Below the pieces are notes generated by a model that was not told the origin of the DNA, searched no databases, and saw nothing but the letters and a program-made list of their open reading frames with translations. From positions 1 to 14,267 of the forward strand of contig JAKAPU010000055.1 of the NCBI GenBank assembly GCA_021806865.1: a DNA stretch of 14,267 nt, read 5' to 3'. The number at the start of each line of letters is the position of its first letter. Within the stretch, counting starts at the first letter, position 1. Position numbers and translations under genes: made by a program. Source of the DNA: an archaeon. Lineage in GTDB: Archaea > Thermoproteota > Nitrososphaeria > Nitrososphaerales > CADDZS01. Below, piece by piece: positions 7,920 to 14,228 of this stretch.

Positions 7920-8268
7920 ACATTCTTACGACTATAAGATCAAACCATCCTTTATTTCCTCCGTGTCCCGAAAGTTGACAAGTAGAAATTCTGGCTCAGA
8001 TTTGCCTCATGTCCCGAAGACTTGAAAGAACCCATTGATGAAACTCAACTGTAACGAGGAAGAATCAAACTTCAGTAGCATTCCCAAAGATAACAGAACA
8101 AATGCATTTTCTATTAATTCGACAAGCGACCCGAGATTTGGTCGTAGCCCAGTCCAGAGTAGTCACAACACTCATACCCCATTAGTCCGTTACTGTGCAT
8201 TGAGTAATGCAGCTGCTAATTATTTGGCCTAAGATGGTTTAATACAGAGTAAACATCTAGATCAACTC
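7920..8268. other. Spacer after the restriction-modification pair, with an imperfect direct repeat
   Basis: No convincing gene is seen. An open frame from 8035 to 8232 (65 codons) has no SD or TATA support and a composition unlike a folded protein. TGTCCCGAA occurs at 7964-7972 and 8010-8018, and the similarity extends over about 22 bases (a preceding CCTC and a following TTGA-AAG-like stretch). The repeat may be a leftover from insertion of the restriction-modification genes or a pair of binding sites. Confidence 0.35.
8238..8245 (+). promoter_or_regulatory. TATA box of the MscL-family gene
   Basis: TTTAATAC is centred about 28 bases before the ATG at 8269, the spacing expected for a leaderless archaeal mRNA. 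No SD site precedes the gene. Confidence 0.5.
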
Positions 8269-8637
8269 ATGTCTTCAAACGATGAGATAGTATCTGAGCT
8301 TCGTGAGATAAAGAAACTTCTTACACCTCCACCCGCAGCTGCTGCACCAAAGGGCATGTGGAACGAGTTCAAGGCTTTCCTCGAACAGTACAAGGTGCTC
8401 GGGTTGGCAGTGGGTTTCATAATGGGTCTGTATCTTGGAAACCTAGTCAAGGCACTCGTCACGGACCTAGTGCTTCCAATAGTAGCTTTCGTACTTCCGC
8501 CCGGAACAAACGTAAACACGATAATGCTCGGCCCGTTCGGCGTTGGAGACTTTACCAACAACCTGCTGACTTTCGTTATCGTTGCCCTAGTAATCTTCCT
8601 GATAGTGAGGGCTGCAACAAGAGCCAACATAAAGTAG
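8269..8637 (+). CDS. mscL: MscL-family large-conductance mechanosensitive channel
   Basis: This 122-residue membrane protein should act as an emergency pressure valve that opens under hypo-osmotic shock. Residues 32-75 follow the MscL first-helix pattern: an amphipathic FKAFLEQY, then LGLAVGFIMGLYLGNLVKAL and TDLVLPIVAFVLP, matching the family's pore-lining helix and its conserved approach to the periplasmic loop. Residues 97-115 (FTNNLLTFVIVALVIFLIV) form the second helix, and the extracellular loop between them is short. Two features differ from the bacterial protein. The chain ends about eight residues after the second helix, so the C-terminal cytoplasmic helix bundle is missing. Instead there is an N-terminal helix with heptad-like spacing (EIVSELREIKKLL) and a Pro/Ala linker. 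A TATA-like box lies upstream and a strong hairpin follows. Confidence 0.85.
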   Translation: MSSNDEIVSELREIKKLLTPPPAAAAPKGMWNEFKAFLEQYKVLGLAVGFIMGLYLGNLVKALVTDLVLPIVAFVLPPGTNVNTIMLGPFGVGDFTNNLLTFVIVALVIFLIVRAATRANIK

Positions 8638-8657
8638 GAAAGTTCAAACCTTGCGTT

Positions 8658-8687
8658 GATGTCCCATTTACTGCGGGACATCGGTTT
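8658..8687 (+). terminator. Hairpin terminator after mscL
   Basis: GATGTCCC at 8658-8665 pairs perfectly with GGGACATC at 8675-8682 around a 9-base loop, followed by GGTTTT. It begins about 20 bases after the mscL stop and looks like a terminator or 3'-end stabilising structure. Confidence 0.6.
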
Positions 8688-8736
8688 TCAGGATTAGAGC
8701 GTAGCGACTCCTAAGCGTTCACAGACTAAGGGTTTA

Positions 8737-8775
8737 TCGATCCGAGCAGGATCGAAGGCCCTTTCACGTTTTTTG
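8737..8775. terminator. Second hairpin followed by a T-run
   Basis: TCGATCC at 8737-8743 pairs with GGATCGA at 8749-8755 around a 5-base loop, and a run of six T follows after about 14 bases. It lies between mscL and the convergent cysteine-rich ORF, so it could back up the mscL terminator or end the opposite transcript. Confidence 0.4.
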
Positions 8776-8783
8776 ATCGAACC

Positions 8784-8981
8784 TTACGCATTTTCTCGGA
8801 TTTCATGAATTGAATCCCAACAGCAGCACTCTTCCCAAGTGCAGTTCGGACAATCCTTTGCTGAAGGACTGTTCTTACATTCTGATGGTAGACAACAGCA
8901 ATCAGCGCACTTTGTCATGAAGCCTGTAGGCATCCAACAGCTCAGTAAGAAATTGGATTGAGTAGGATAAAAGTGACCCAT
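8784..8981 (-). CDS. Small cysteine-rich protein, unknown function
   Basis: I do not recognise this 65-residue protein. It has 11 cysteines, at residues 15, 25, 28-30, 35, 44, 47 and 52-54. They are arranged as C-x2-CCC, then a single C, then C-x2-C, then CCC, separated by short polar spacers. Such density suggests a zinc or iron-sulfur site or a redox/metal-storage protein. There is no signal peptide or membrane segment. Met22 (ATG at 8918) is an alternative start that keeps all cysteines but the first. No clear TATA box or SD site supports either start, so expression is uncertain. Codon choice in the cysteine-rich half looks like genuine coding sequence. It converges on mscL across two hairpins. 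Chance open reading is the main alternative. Confidence 0.45.
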   Translation of the reverse strand: MGHFYPTQSNFLLSCWMPTGFMTKCADCCCLPSECKNSPSAKDCPNCTWEECCCWDSIHEIRENA

Positions 8982-9160
8982 CGCGTGTTTGAGTTAGGGA
9001 ATGTGAGATTTCAGATACCTTGAACACTGCCATAGTGGTAATTTGGTGTGGCTTTAGATTTTTATCCTTTGACAATTATGAATCAAATTAATCATCTCTG
9101 TCTCTAACCCTTAGCTTTCATCAAAACGATTGCACAAATACCGAATGGTAATACGCTAGC

Positions 9161-9179
9161 TATATATGCTAATATAATT
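9161..9179 (+). promoter_or_regulatory. TATA boxes of the winged-helix-like gene
   Basis: Two AT-only boxes follow each other, TATATAT at 9161-9167 and AATATAATT at 9171-9179. The second is centred 29 bases before the ATG at 9204, fitting a leaderless transcript. Confidence 0.5.
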
Positions 9180-9203
9180 GACTTTTGAACCAGAGAAATA
9201 CAA

Positions 9204-9482
9204 ATGAGAACCATACAGACGTCCTACAAGCCTCATGACCCTAGGCTAAGCACTATTGCGATGGTGGAACGCGCTATCAAAGAGAGTGACGAACTACTGG
9301 GCAAGACAGAGTTGTGGAGAAAACTGCCAAGAAAAATAATGTATCCGACATTCAAGGAGATTTTGGAATATCTTGAAGCATCGAACAAGATTATCTACGA
9401 CAAGAATGACAAAATAGTTTGGGTCGCGGTCGATAACGCCAAGCTTGAGGCCTTCTTCAAGAAAACAGTGAAATTGCGCTAG
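9204..9482 (+). CDS. Small winged-helix-like DNA-binding protein
   Basis: This 92-residue protein has the outline of a winged helix. There are helices at about 15-33 (RLSTIAMVERAIKESDELL) and 34-46, a likely recognition helix at 48-60 (PTFKEILEYLEASNKI), then a beta wing IIYDKNDKIVWVAVDN at 62-77. Similar short proteins are common in archaea as uncharacterised regulators; this is family knowledge recalled, not searched. It is strongly basic and lacks membrane segments. It runs tail to tail with a RelE/ParE-like toxin gene, and the two stop codons share CTAG at 9479-9482. That makes it a candidate regulator or antitoxin for the toxin, although convergent orientation is unusual for a toxin-antitoxin pair. 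A TATA-like box upstream supports the start and independent transcription. Confidence 0.65.
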   Translation: MRTIQTSYKPHDPRLSTIAMVERAIKESDELLGKTELWRKLPRKIMYPTFKEILEYLEASNKIIYDKNDKIVWVAVDNAKLEAFFKKTVKLR

Positions 9483-9811
9483 TAGTGAAATCTCCTCTCA
9501 TATTTCTTGTGCGTTTCGAAAAATTCGATTATTGCGACTTCGAGTTTGAATTTGCCGGGCATCCTAATGGTGTACGTCACTCTCTTCGAATCGTCTACAG
9601 CGTAACGGAAAACGTTTCGGAAGCCAGCTTTCTTGTAATCCTCGGGCCATAGATTTCTTTGAATCTGGTCTCCAGCGTCTGGGTGAACCTTTAATCTCTC
9701 GAGCATCTTGTCAAGTTTCTTCCTTACCTCGCTGTCCGAGGTCAGCGAAGAAAAGAATCTTGCGAAACTGGGTTCTCCAGTAACCTCGACCCTAAACTTT
9801 GTGTAATCCAA
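9479..9811 (-). CDS. RelE/ParE-like toxin-family protein
   Basis: This 110-residue protein resembles the RelE/ParE superfamily, whose members cut ribosome-bound mRNA (RelE) or poison gyrase (ParE). Seen here are an N-terminal strand (FRVEVTG), two helices to about residue 45, the strand RNVFRYAVDDSKRVTYTI at 64-81, the strand LEVAIIEFFETH at 90-101, and the terminal KKYERRFHY. The last part matches the usual E/D-H-x-x-Y-E-K-R-F ending of RelE-like proteins. Basic and aromatic residues at the end could be catalytic. The frame opens only at TTG 9811 before an upstream stop. A possible TATA box (TTAAATA on the minus strand, about 9842-9848) lies about 30 bases away. No antitoxin lies on the same strand. 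A housekeeping RelE-like role or an orphan toxin is possible. Confidence 0.65.
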   Translation of the reverse strand: MDYTKFRVEVTGEPSFARFFSSLTSDSEVRKKLDKMLERLKVHPDAGDQIQRNLWPEDYKKAGFRNVFRYAVDDSKRVTYTIRMPGKFKLEVAIIEFFETHKKYERRFHY

Positions 9812-10592
9812 CCGTAACCAGTCGCAGAGATTGACGTTCAGTATTTAATCTTGCAAACGGGTGGTCTTCGATCTTGCTAGTCTCTCAGCCGCAACACGCT
9901 TTCAGCACATGGTGCTCATGCGGGTGATTCCTCCAATTGGTGGTGCAGTGCTGCTGACAATATCTTAATACGAGCAGTCTGATTCCAGCGACTTGACATC
10001 GGCTAGGCATTTCGCTGCTTTTTGATCTTTAAAGAGCTGATCACGCATGAGATTGAATCAATTCCTTTGTGAGCAGACGCCCTTCGATTCGCGCAAGGTT
10101 TCACAGAATATTTCTCCAACACTTCTTCACCGGAGATTGTCCAGCAGAGCATAACTCTTGTGTTTCTCCTAAAGAATAACCAGATCTTACGCAGATCGAT
10201 TGGTCATAGTCAATATGCACAAAAACAAAGAGATTGTAGGTGAACTCCAATCGCATCGTGAACAAGCCATCTCTGTAGGCGAAACGCTTGAGCAATGCAT
10301 CTGGGGAGAAGAGCATTAGGACTAAACACGAAACAACGGGAGAAAATTACGGAAAAGCAGCTTGGGGGCCAATAGTAGCACTACTTGCTATGTTGCTGCG
10401 TCTGTTAGCACGGTCTTGTCAAATGTCCAACGAAGTCGAAGTTCAGATTGTTATGTTTCACGTCTTGGAAACGAACTCCGCATATTGTAGCCAACTGACA
10501 CTTTCTGATCCTGATTGATTTCCTACAGCACTGTTGCGAACATACCGGCCTAGGCAAATGAAACAAGCACCAATCTTCTTAGTCAAAAATGA

Positions 10593-10665
10593 CGCAAGAT
10601 CTGCATGGTCTTGCGCACACCATAATGCTTTTGAGCATATTTCGCATAGTTCGGGATTGTTCCCG
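10593..10665 (+). promoter_or_regulatory. Cluster of three hairpins upstream of the cysteine operon
   Basis: Three inverted repeats follow closely. CGCAAGA at 10593-10599 pairs with TCTTGCG at 10609-10615, extendable to nine pairs around a 5-base loop. ATGCT at 10625-10629 pairs with AGCAT at 10634-10638. CGGGA at 10652-10656 pairs with TCCCG at 10661-10665. They end about 80 bases before the cysteine synthase start and could be a structured 5' leader or regulator-binding sites. A weak TATA-like CATATTT lies at 10636-10642, so where transcription starts is unclear. Confidence 0.4.
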
Positions 10666-10713
10666 CACAGCCCAGTTGGAGTTGATTACGAATGATTTTC
10701 CAGATTTCTACCG

Positions 10714-10731
10714 CCTCACAAGTTACGGAGG
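10714..10731 (+). promoter_or_regulatory. Shine-Dalgarno site of cysteine synthase with a possible sequestering pairing
   Basis: GGAGG at 10727-10731 is a strong SD sequence, 12 bases before the ATG at 10744, which is slightly long. CCTC at 10714-10717 can pair with GAGG at 10728-10731 and hide it. A three-codon frame (ATG CTA TGA, 10739-10747) has ideal spacing to the SD and overlaps the gene's start as ATGA, hinting at coupled re-initiation. Confidence 0.4.
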
Positions 10732-10743
10732 GCTGCAAATGCT

Positions 10744-11655
10744 ATGAATGCTATCGCCTTTGAATTAAGGGATATTCGAAAATTGCCTTTCAACGTAGGT
10801 AACACCCCACTGATCAAATTGGAGCGTATAGTACCGACAGGGACGCTCTACGGCAAGGCAGAGTTTCTCAACCCTACAGGATCTGTGAAGGACAGGGCAG
10901 CTGCTGGAATCCTACACGCAGTCATCGACCAAGCAGATAAGCTAGAAGGGAAAGAGATTCTGGATTCGAGCTCAGGGAACACTGGAATTTCACTCGCGGC
11001 ATTCGGGGCTTCTTTAGGGCTGAAAGTAAGCATCGTTCTTCCAAAGAGTGCGAGCGTTGAGAGGCAGAGACTTCTCAGACTCTACGGAGCAAACGTGATC
11101 TTCTCCGATCCGTTGGAAGGTTCCGATGGCGCAATTAGAATGGCGCGAGAGATGGCAAGCAAAGATACGTCGAAGTATCTCTACGTCGACCAGTACAGCA
11201 ACGATGCAAACTGGCAGGCTCACTACTACGGCACTGCAGAGGAAATATGGCGGCAGACAGAAGGCAAGATTACTCACTTTGTAGCAGGCGTTGGGACGGG
11301 TGGTACGATAATGGGCACCGGAAGGCGGTTGAAAGAACTTAACCCAAACATCAAGATCATCGCGGTTGAACCTGACGGACCATTCCACGGTCTGGAAGGA
11401 TTGAAGCACATAGAATCCTCGATCAAACCAAAGATCTTTGATGAAAGATTCCCTGATGAAACTGTATTCATCCAGACCGAGGCTGCGCAGAAGATGGTGC
11501 TGACTCTTGCAAGGGAGCAGGGAGTGTTTGTTGGTACCTCATCAGGGGCAACTGTATTTGCTGCGAAGAAATACACTCGTGATGATAACTGCGTAGTTGC
11601 AATACTTGCCGATCAGGGTAGCAGATACCTGTCCGAGAAATATCTGGAGTCTTGA
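10744..11655 (+). CDS. cysM: PLP-dependent cysteine synthase (CysK/CysM family)
   Basis: This 303-residue cytoplasmic enzyme makes cysteine by replacing the leaving group of an activated serine with sulfur. The pyridoxal-phosphate lysine is K49 in NPTGSVKDR, the substrate loop is SSGNTG at 76-81, the phosphate-binding loop is GVGTGGT at 182-188, and GTSSGATV at 265-271 follows, all as in intact fold-type II enzymes. Length is normal. It begins an operon with a JAMM peptidase and a sulfur-carrier/E1/rhodanese fusion. The orthologous set in Mycobacterium tuberculosis uses CysM with O-phosphoserine and the carrier CysO thiocarboxylate, and by context this enzyme is probably CysM-like instead of using free sulfide. 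The sulfur donor and serine derivative are inferred. An SD site and hairpins upstream suggest post-transcriptional control. Confidence 0.9.
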   Translation: MNAIAFELRDIRKLPFNVGNTPLIKLERIVPTGTLYGKAEFLNPTGSVKDRAAAGILHAVIDQADKLEGKEILDSSSGNTGISLAAFGASLGLKVSIVLPKSASVERQRLLRLYGANVIFSDPLEGSDGAIRMAREMASKDTSKYLYVDQYSNDANWQAHYYGTAEEIWRQTEGKITHFVAGVGTGGTIMGTGRRLKELNPNIKIIAVEPDGPFHGLEGLKHIESSIKPKIFDERFPDETVFIQTEAAQKMVLTLAREQGVFVGTSSGATVFAAKKYTRDDNCVVAILADQGSRYLSEKYLES

Positions 11656-11657
11656 AA

Positions 11658-12164
11658 ATGCAAGAGCAAGCAAAGCAAGTCTTGAACGCTGGAACAAGTC
11701 TGATCATCGATCAGAAGTCGCTTGATCAGATTAACGCGCATGCAGTTTCCGCATTTCCAGAGGAGTGCTGCGGGTTGATGCTTGGCACTTTTGAGGAAGA
11801 TTCGAAGGTGAAAAGGGTCGAGCAGTTGAGGAGAATGGCAAACACATACGCCACAGAGGAGAGATACCACAGGTACACCATTGACCCAAAGGAGTTTATG
11901 GAAATTGAAAACGAGGCCTCAGAGCAGGGAAAGGAAATAGTCGGGATTTACCACTCGCACCCGAACGCTCCTTCAAAGCCTTCTTTGTTTGATCAAAACC
12001 ACGCTTGGCCCACCCTCTCATATCTCGTGGTCGAGGTTCGAGAGAAAAAGCCTATTAGCACTCGAAGCTGGGTTCTGAAGGAAGACAGAAGCGATTTCCT
12101 GCAGGAAGTCCTTACGGTTACTGGCGAAACGCCGGTTAACGAACGAAATTCACGTTCTGAATAA
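11658..12164 (+). CDS. JAMM/MPN+ metallopeptidase (Mec-like)
   Basis: This 168-residue zinc isopeptidase is of the M67 family. The JAMM signature is complete: Glu36 in PEECCG, H99-S-H101-P, S109 and D112 (HSHPNAPSKPSLFD), giving two zinc-binding histidines, the zinc-binding Asp and the catalytic Glu. The ATG at 11658 is preferred because GGAG at 11646-11649 lies eight bases before it. A TTG at 11652 overlapping the upstream TGA would add two residues. In M. tuberculosis the homologue Mec releases cysteine from the CysO-cysteine adduct. Here the next gene carries the carrier as an N-terminal domain with Gly-Gly inside the chain, so this enzyme might also cut after Gly-Gly. The operon is tightly packed: the stop TAA shares its last A with the ATG at 12164. 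Confidence 0.88.
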   Translation: MQEQAKQVLNAGTSLIIDQKSLDQINAHAVSAFPEECCGLMLGTFEEDSKVKRVEQLRRMANTYATEERYHRYTIDPKEFMEIENEASEQGKEIVGIYHSHPNAPSKPSLFDQNHAWPTLSYLVVEVREKKPISTRSWVLKEDRSDFLQEVLTVTGETPVNERNSRSE

Positions 12165-12165
12165 T

Positions 12166-12171
12166 GGTGAG
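12166..12171 (+). promoter_or_regulatory. Shine-Dalgarno site that decides the fusion-gene start
   Basis: GGTGAG lies four bases before the ATG at 12176 and overlaps the alternative ATG at 12164. The upstream ATG has no SD of its own, so the downstream start is more likely, although TAATG overlap with the JAMM stop would also permit coupling. Confidence 0.55.
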
Positions 12172-12175
12172 AGAA

Positions 12176-13627
12176 ATGGTCAAAGTATTAATTCCGACTG
12201 CTCTAAAGCAGTACACAGAAGGTTCGAAGACTCAGATCAATGTCAAGGCTAGCACCGTTGCTGAAGCTCTCGCTGGCATACTGAAGGAAAACCAGAGGCT
12301 GGCAAAGCACATCGTCGACGAGGAGGGGAACTTGAGGAACTTTGTGAACATTTTCCTGAACAGCGAGGACATCAGGCACCTCAACGGTCAGCAAACAAAG
12401 GTTAGTGACTCTGACACTCTGAGGATAGTCCCTGCTATCGCGGGCGGCTCTCAGGTGACGGAGCGAAGAACAAGTGTGCCGAATTTCGAAGAAAGGAAGG
12501 TAATGATCAGCCCGAAGGAGTACAGGCGCTATGGGAGACACTTGATTATTCCCGAAGTGGGGATGGAAGGACAGAGAAAGCTCAAGGCCGCCAAAGTACT
12601 TGTGATCGGAACAGGCGGACTGGGAGCTCCCTCCTCGTTGTACCTTGCAGCCGCGGGCGTCGGGACGATTGGATTGATAGATTTCGATGTGGTAGATGAG
12701 ACAAACCTACACAGGCAGATTCTCTACACAGACAAGGATGTCGGAAAATCAAAGGTAGAGACGGCCAAACGAAGATTGCTTGAGGCAAATCCCAACACAA
12801 TAGTCAAGACATACGAAGAGCCGCTCTCATCTGAGAATGCGCTGGAAATTTTCAAAGGGTACGACGTCATAGTCGACGGTACGGACAACTTTCCGACGAG
12901 GTATCTCACAAACGACGCCTGTGTGATGCTGGGAAAGCCAAACGTCTACGCAAGCATCTTCCGTTTCGAAGGGCAGGCCTCCGTGTTTGATCCAAAGAAA
13001 GGTCCGTGCTACAGGTGTCTATATCCAAAGCCACCACCGCCCGGTCTTGTTCCCTCCTGCGCGGAAGGCGGAGTGCTGGGAGTACTTCCGGGTCTTGTTG
13101 GACTGATCCAGGCGACAGAGGCAATCAAACTGATTCTAGGAACCGGCGAACCACTCATCGGAAGATTGCTACTCTATGATGCACTTTCAATGACGTTTGA
13201 AGAGCTAAAGATAAAGAAAAATCCCAACTGCGTTGTCTGTTCTGACCACCCAGAGATCACGAAACTCATCGACTACCAAGCCTTCTGCGGAGTTGAGGCA
13301 AAGCCCGACGTTGCATCCGTCATGCCTAAGGAGCTCAGCGCAGAACTGAGTGAAGGTAAGAAGATAATGCTGCTCGACGTGAGAGAGCCCCACGAATTTG
13401 AAATCGTACACATCGGCGGAGCCAAGCTGATTCCGCTGAGTGAGCTTCCAAACCGCGTGAGCGAGCTCGATTCAGCTGATGAGATAGTCGCGTACTGCCA
13501 TACGGGAATGCGAAGCGCGAGAGCCACCGACTTCCTAAGGGGCATAGGCTACAAGAAAGTCAGGAACCTTGAGGGCGGCGTCGAAGCTTGGTCAACCGAA
13601 GTAGATCCTTCTCTACCGAGATACTAG
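12176..13627 (+). CDS. Fusion of MoaD/ThiS-type sulfur carrier, MoeB/ThiF-type E1 and rhodanese
   Basis: This three-domain sulfur-transfer protein has 483 residues from the ATG at 12176. That start is favoured by the SD site GGTGAG at 12166-12171; ATG 12164 would add four residues. Residues 1-91 form a ubiquitin-like carrier ending RIVPAIAGG, with Gly90-Gly91. Residues 112-375 form the E1-like adenylating domain, with nucleotide loop GTGGLG at 145-150, DETNLHRQ at 174-181, zinc-type CxxC pairs at 278/281 and 352/355, and the likely catalytic Cys295 in SCAEGGVLG. Residues 380-483 form a rhodanese domain with active Cys441 in YCHTGMRS. E1 would adenylate the carrier's C-terminus and rhodanese supply persulfide sulfur, giving a thiocarboxylate for cysteine synthesis and perhaps tRNA or molybdopterin thiolation. 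Because Gly-Gly is internal, the carrier must be released or act otherwise. All motifs look intact. Confidence 0.9.
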   Translation: MVKVLIPTALKQYTEGSKTQINVKASTVAEALAGILKENQRLAKHIVDEEGNLRNFVNIFLNSEDIRHLNGQQTKVSDSDTLRIVPAIAGGSQVTERRTSVPNFEERKVMISPKEYRRYGRHLIIPEVGMEGQRKLKAAKVLVIGTGGLGAPSSLYLAAAGVGTIGLIDFDVVDETNLHRQILYTDKDVGKSKVETAKRRLLEANPNTIVKTYEEPLSSENALEIFKGYDVIVDGTDNFPTRYLTNDACVMLGKPNVYASIFRFEGQASVFDPKKGPCYRCLYPKPPPPGLVPSCAEGGVLGVLPGLVGLIQATEAIKLILGTGEPLIGRLLLYDALSMTFEELKIKKNPNCVVCSDHPEITKLIDYQAFCGVEAKPDVASVMPKELSAELSEGKKIMLLDVREPHEFEIVHIGGAKLIPLSELPNRVSELDSADEIVAYCHTGMRSARATDFLRGIGYKKVRNLEGGVEAWSTEVDPSLPRY

Positions 13628-13648
13628 ACATATATCGCACCCCTTAAC

Positions 13649-13667
13649 GAGGGATCAGGCGATCCTC
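13649..13667. terminator. Weak hairpin between convergent genes
   Basis: GAGGGATC at 13649-13656 faces GATCCTC at 13661-13667 around a 4-base loop, with one bulged G. It sits between the fusion gene and the csaA-like gene, which converge. No T-run follows, so a terminator role is only suggested. Confidence 0.3.
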
Positions 13668-13703
13668 AGCTACTACCACAAACTCGAAAACTGATCCAAG
13701 CGG

Positions 13704-14114
13704 CTAGTACACTCTTGCTCCGAGAGGCGCTTCATCGCTTTCCGGCTCGAGGAGTATGACTCCTCCATTTCCGTCATCGACGCCGAGAACAAGGACTTCG
13801 GAAACGAAACCTGCTATTCGCTTTGGAGGAAAATTCACGACGGCTACGACCTTCTTGTCCTTAAGAGCTTCCTTCGTATATCGCTTCGTGATCTGTGCGC
13901 TAGTCCACCTGGTTCCGATTTCGCTTCCAAAATCCACTCTCAACTTGTAGGCGGGTTTTCTGGCTTCTGGAAACTCGGATACGCTTACTATCCTTCCTAC
14001 TCTCAAGTCAACTCGTAGGAATTCATCGTAGGAAAGTGCGTGCTCGGACAATTTGCACGATTCAATTAATTGGCGCTCTTTCAGAGTTGCGGTCAGCGAA
14101 ACTTGCTGTTCCAT
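13704..14114 (-). CDS. csaA: CsaA-like protein with tRNA-binding (EMAPII/OB) fold
   Basis: This 136-residue protein carries the tRNA-binding OB fold found in CsaA, the C-terminus of methionyl-tRNA synthetase, and EMAPII. Residues 29-136 follow the CsaA pattern closely: YDEFLRVDLRVGRI, then FPEARKPAYKLRVDFG, SAQITKRYT, VVAVVNFPPKRIAGFVSEVLVLG, and the terminal GARVY. Bacterial CsaA is a small dimeric chaperone linked to protein export, but its role in archaea is not clear and tRNA binding is equally plausible. The family usually has about 110 residues. Here about 28 extra residues precede the domain, and the only methionine is the first, so the extension looks real unless a GTG or TTG start is used. 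AAAGGA directly abuts the ATG, too close for an ideal SD. It converges on the sulfur-carrier fusion and is not obviously linked to it. Confidence 0.85.
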   Translation of the reverse strand: MEQQVSLTATLKERQLIESCKLSEHALSYDEFLRVDLRVGRIVSVSEFPEARKPAYKLRVDFGSEIGTRWTSAQITKRYTKEALKDKKVVAVVNFPPKRIAGFVSEVLVLGVDDGNGGVILLEPESDEAPLGARVY

Positions 14115-14191
14115 TCCTTTCTGTCGACGCCAGAGTCTTCTTCCGATTCGCCGAGCGTTGCGTAAATTTCTGATCTCACATTCTGGTTTCG

Positions 14192-14202
14192 ATATATTTG
14201 GT
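14192..14202 (+). promoter_or_regulatory. Possible TATA box in a divergent promoter region
   Basis: GATATATTTGG lies about 30 bases before an ATG at 14229. The same AT-rich patch could serve the csaA-like gene in the other direction, but it is about 80 bases from that start. Confidence 0.35.
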
Positions 14203-14228
14203 ATATGGACTGAAATCCCTTTGCGAAC

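Larger units (their letters stand above)
9812..10743. other. Long gene-poor spacer
   Basis: About 930 bases hold no gene I can support. Open frames at 10101-10316 (minus) and 10288-10518 (plus) lack SD or TATA support and do not resemble any protein known to me. A short hairpin AGCAC/GTGCT sits at 9904-9916. The right end carries the hairpin cluster described separately. The length is notable in an otherwise compact region. It may hold a decayed gene, a non-coding RNA or long regulatory DNA, but the sequence does not say which. Confidence 0.4.

Noticed and set aside
8035..8232. Open frame of 65 codons between the endonuclease and mscL genes
   Set aside because: No SD site or well-placed TATA box, low-complexity polar composition, and no resemblance to a known protein.
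10101..10316. Minus-strand open frame of 71 codons in the long spacer
   Set aside because: No promoter or SD support and no recognisable motif; it overlaps another equally unsupported frame on the plus strand.
10216..10320. Short plus-strand frame of 34 codons beginning MHKNKEIV
   Set aside because: The helix-like composition is suggestive, but it is too short and lacks any start signal.
10288..10518. Plus-strand open frame of 76 codons with one hydrophobic stretch
   Set aside because: The hydrophobic stretch alone is weak evidence, the start lacks SD or TATA support, and the rest has no pattern of a folded protein.
11014..11409. Minus-strand open frame of 131 codons inside cysteine synthase
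   Set aside because: The plus-strand frame contains all catalytic motifs of the enzyme family; the antisense frame shows none.
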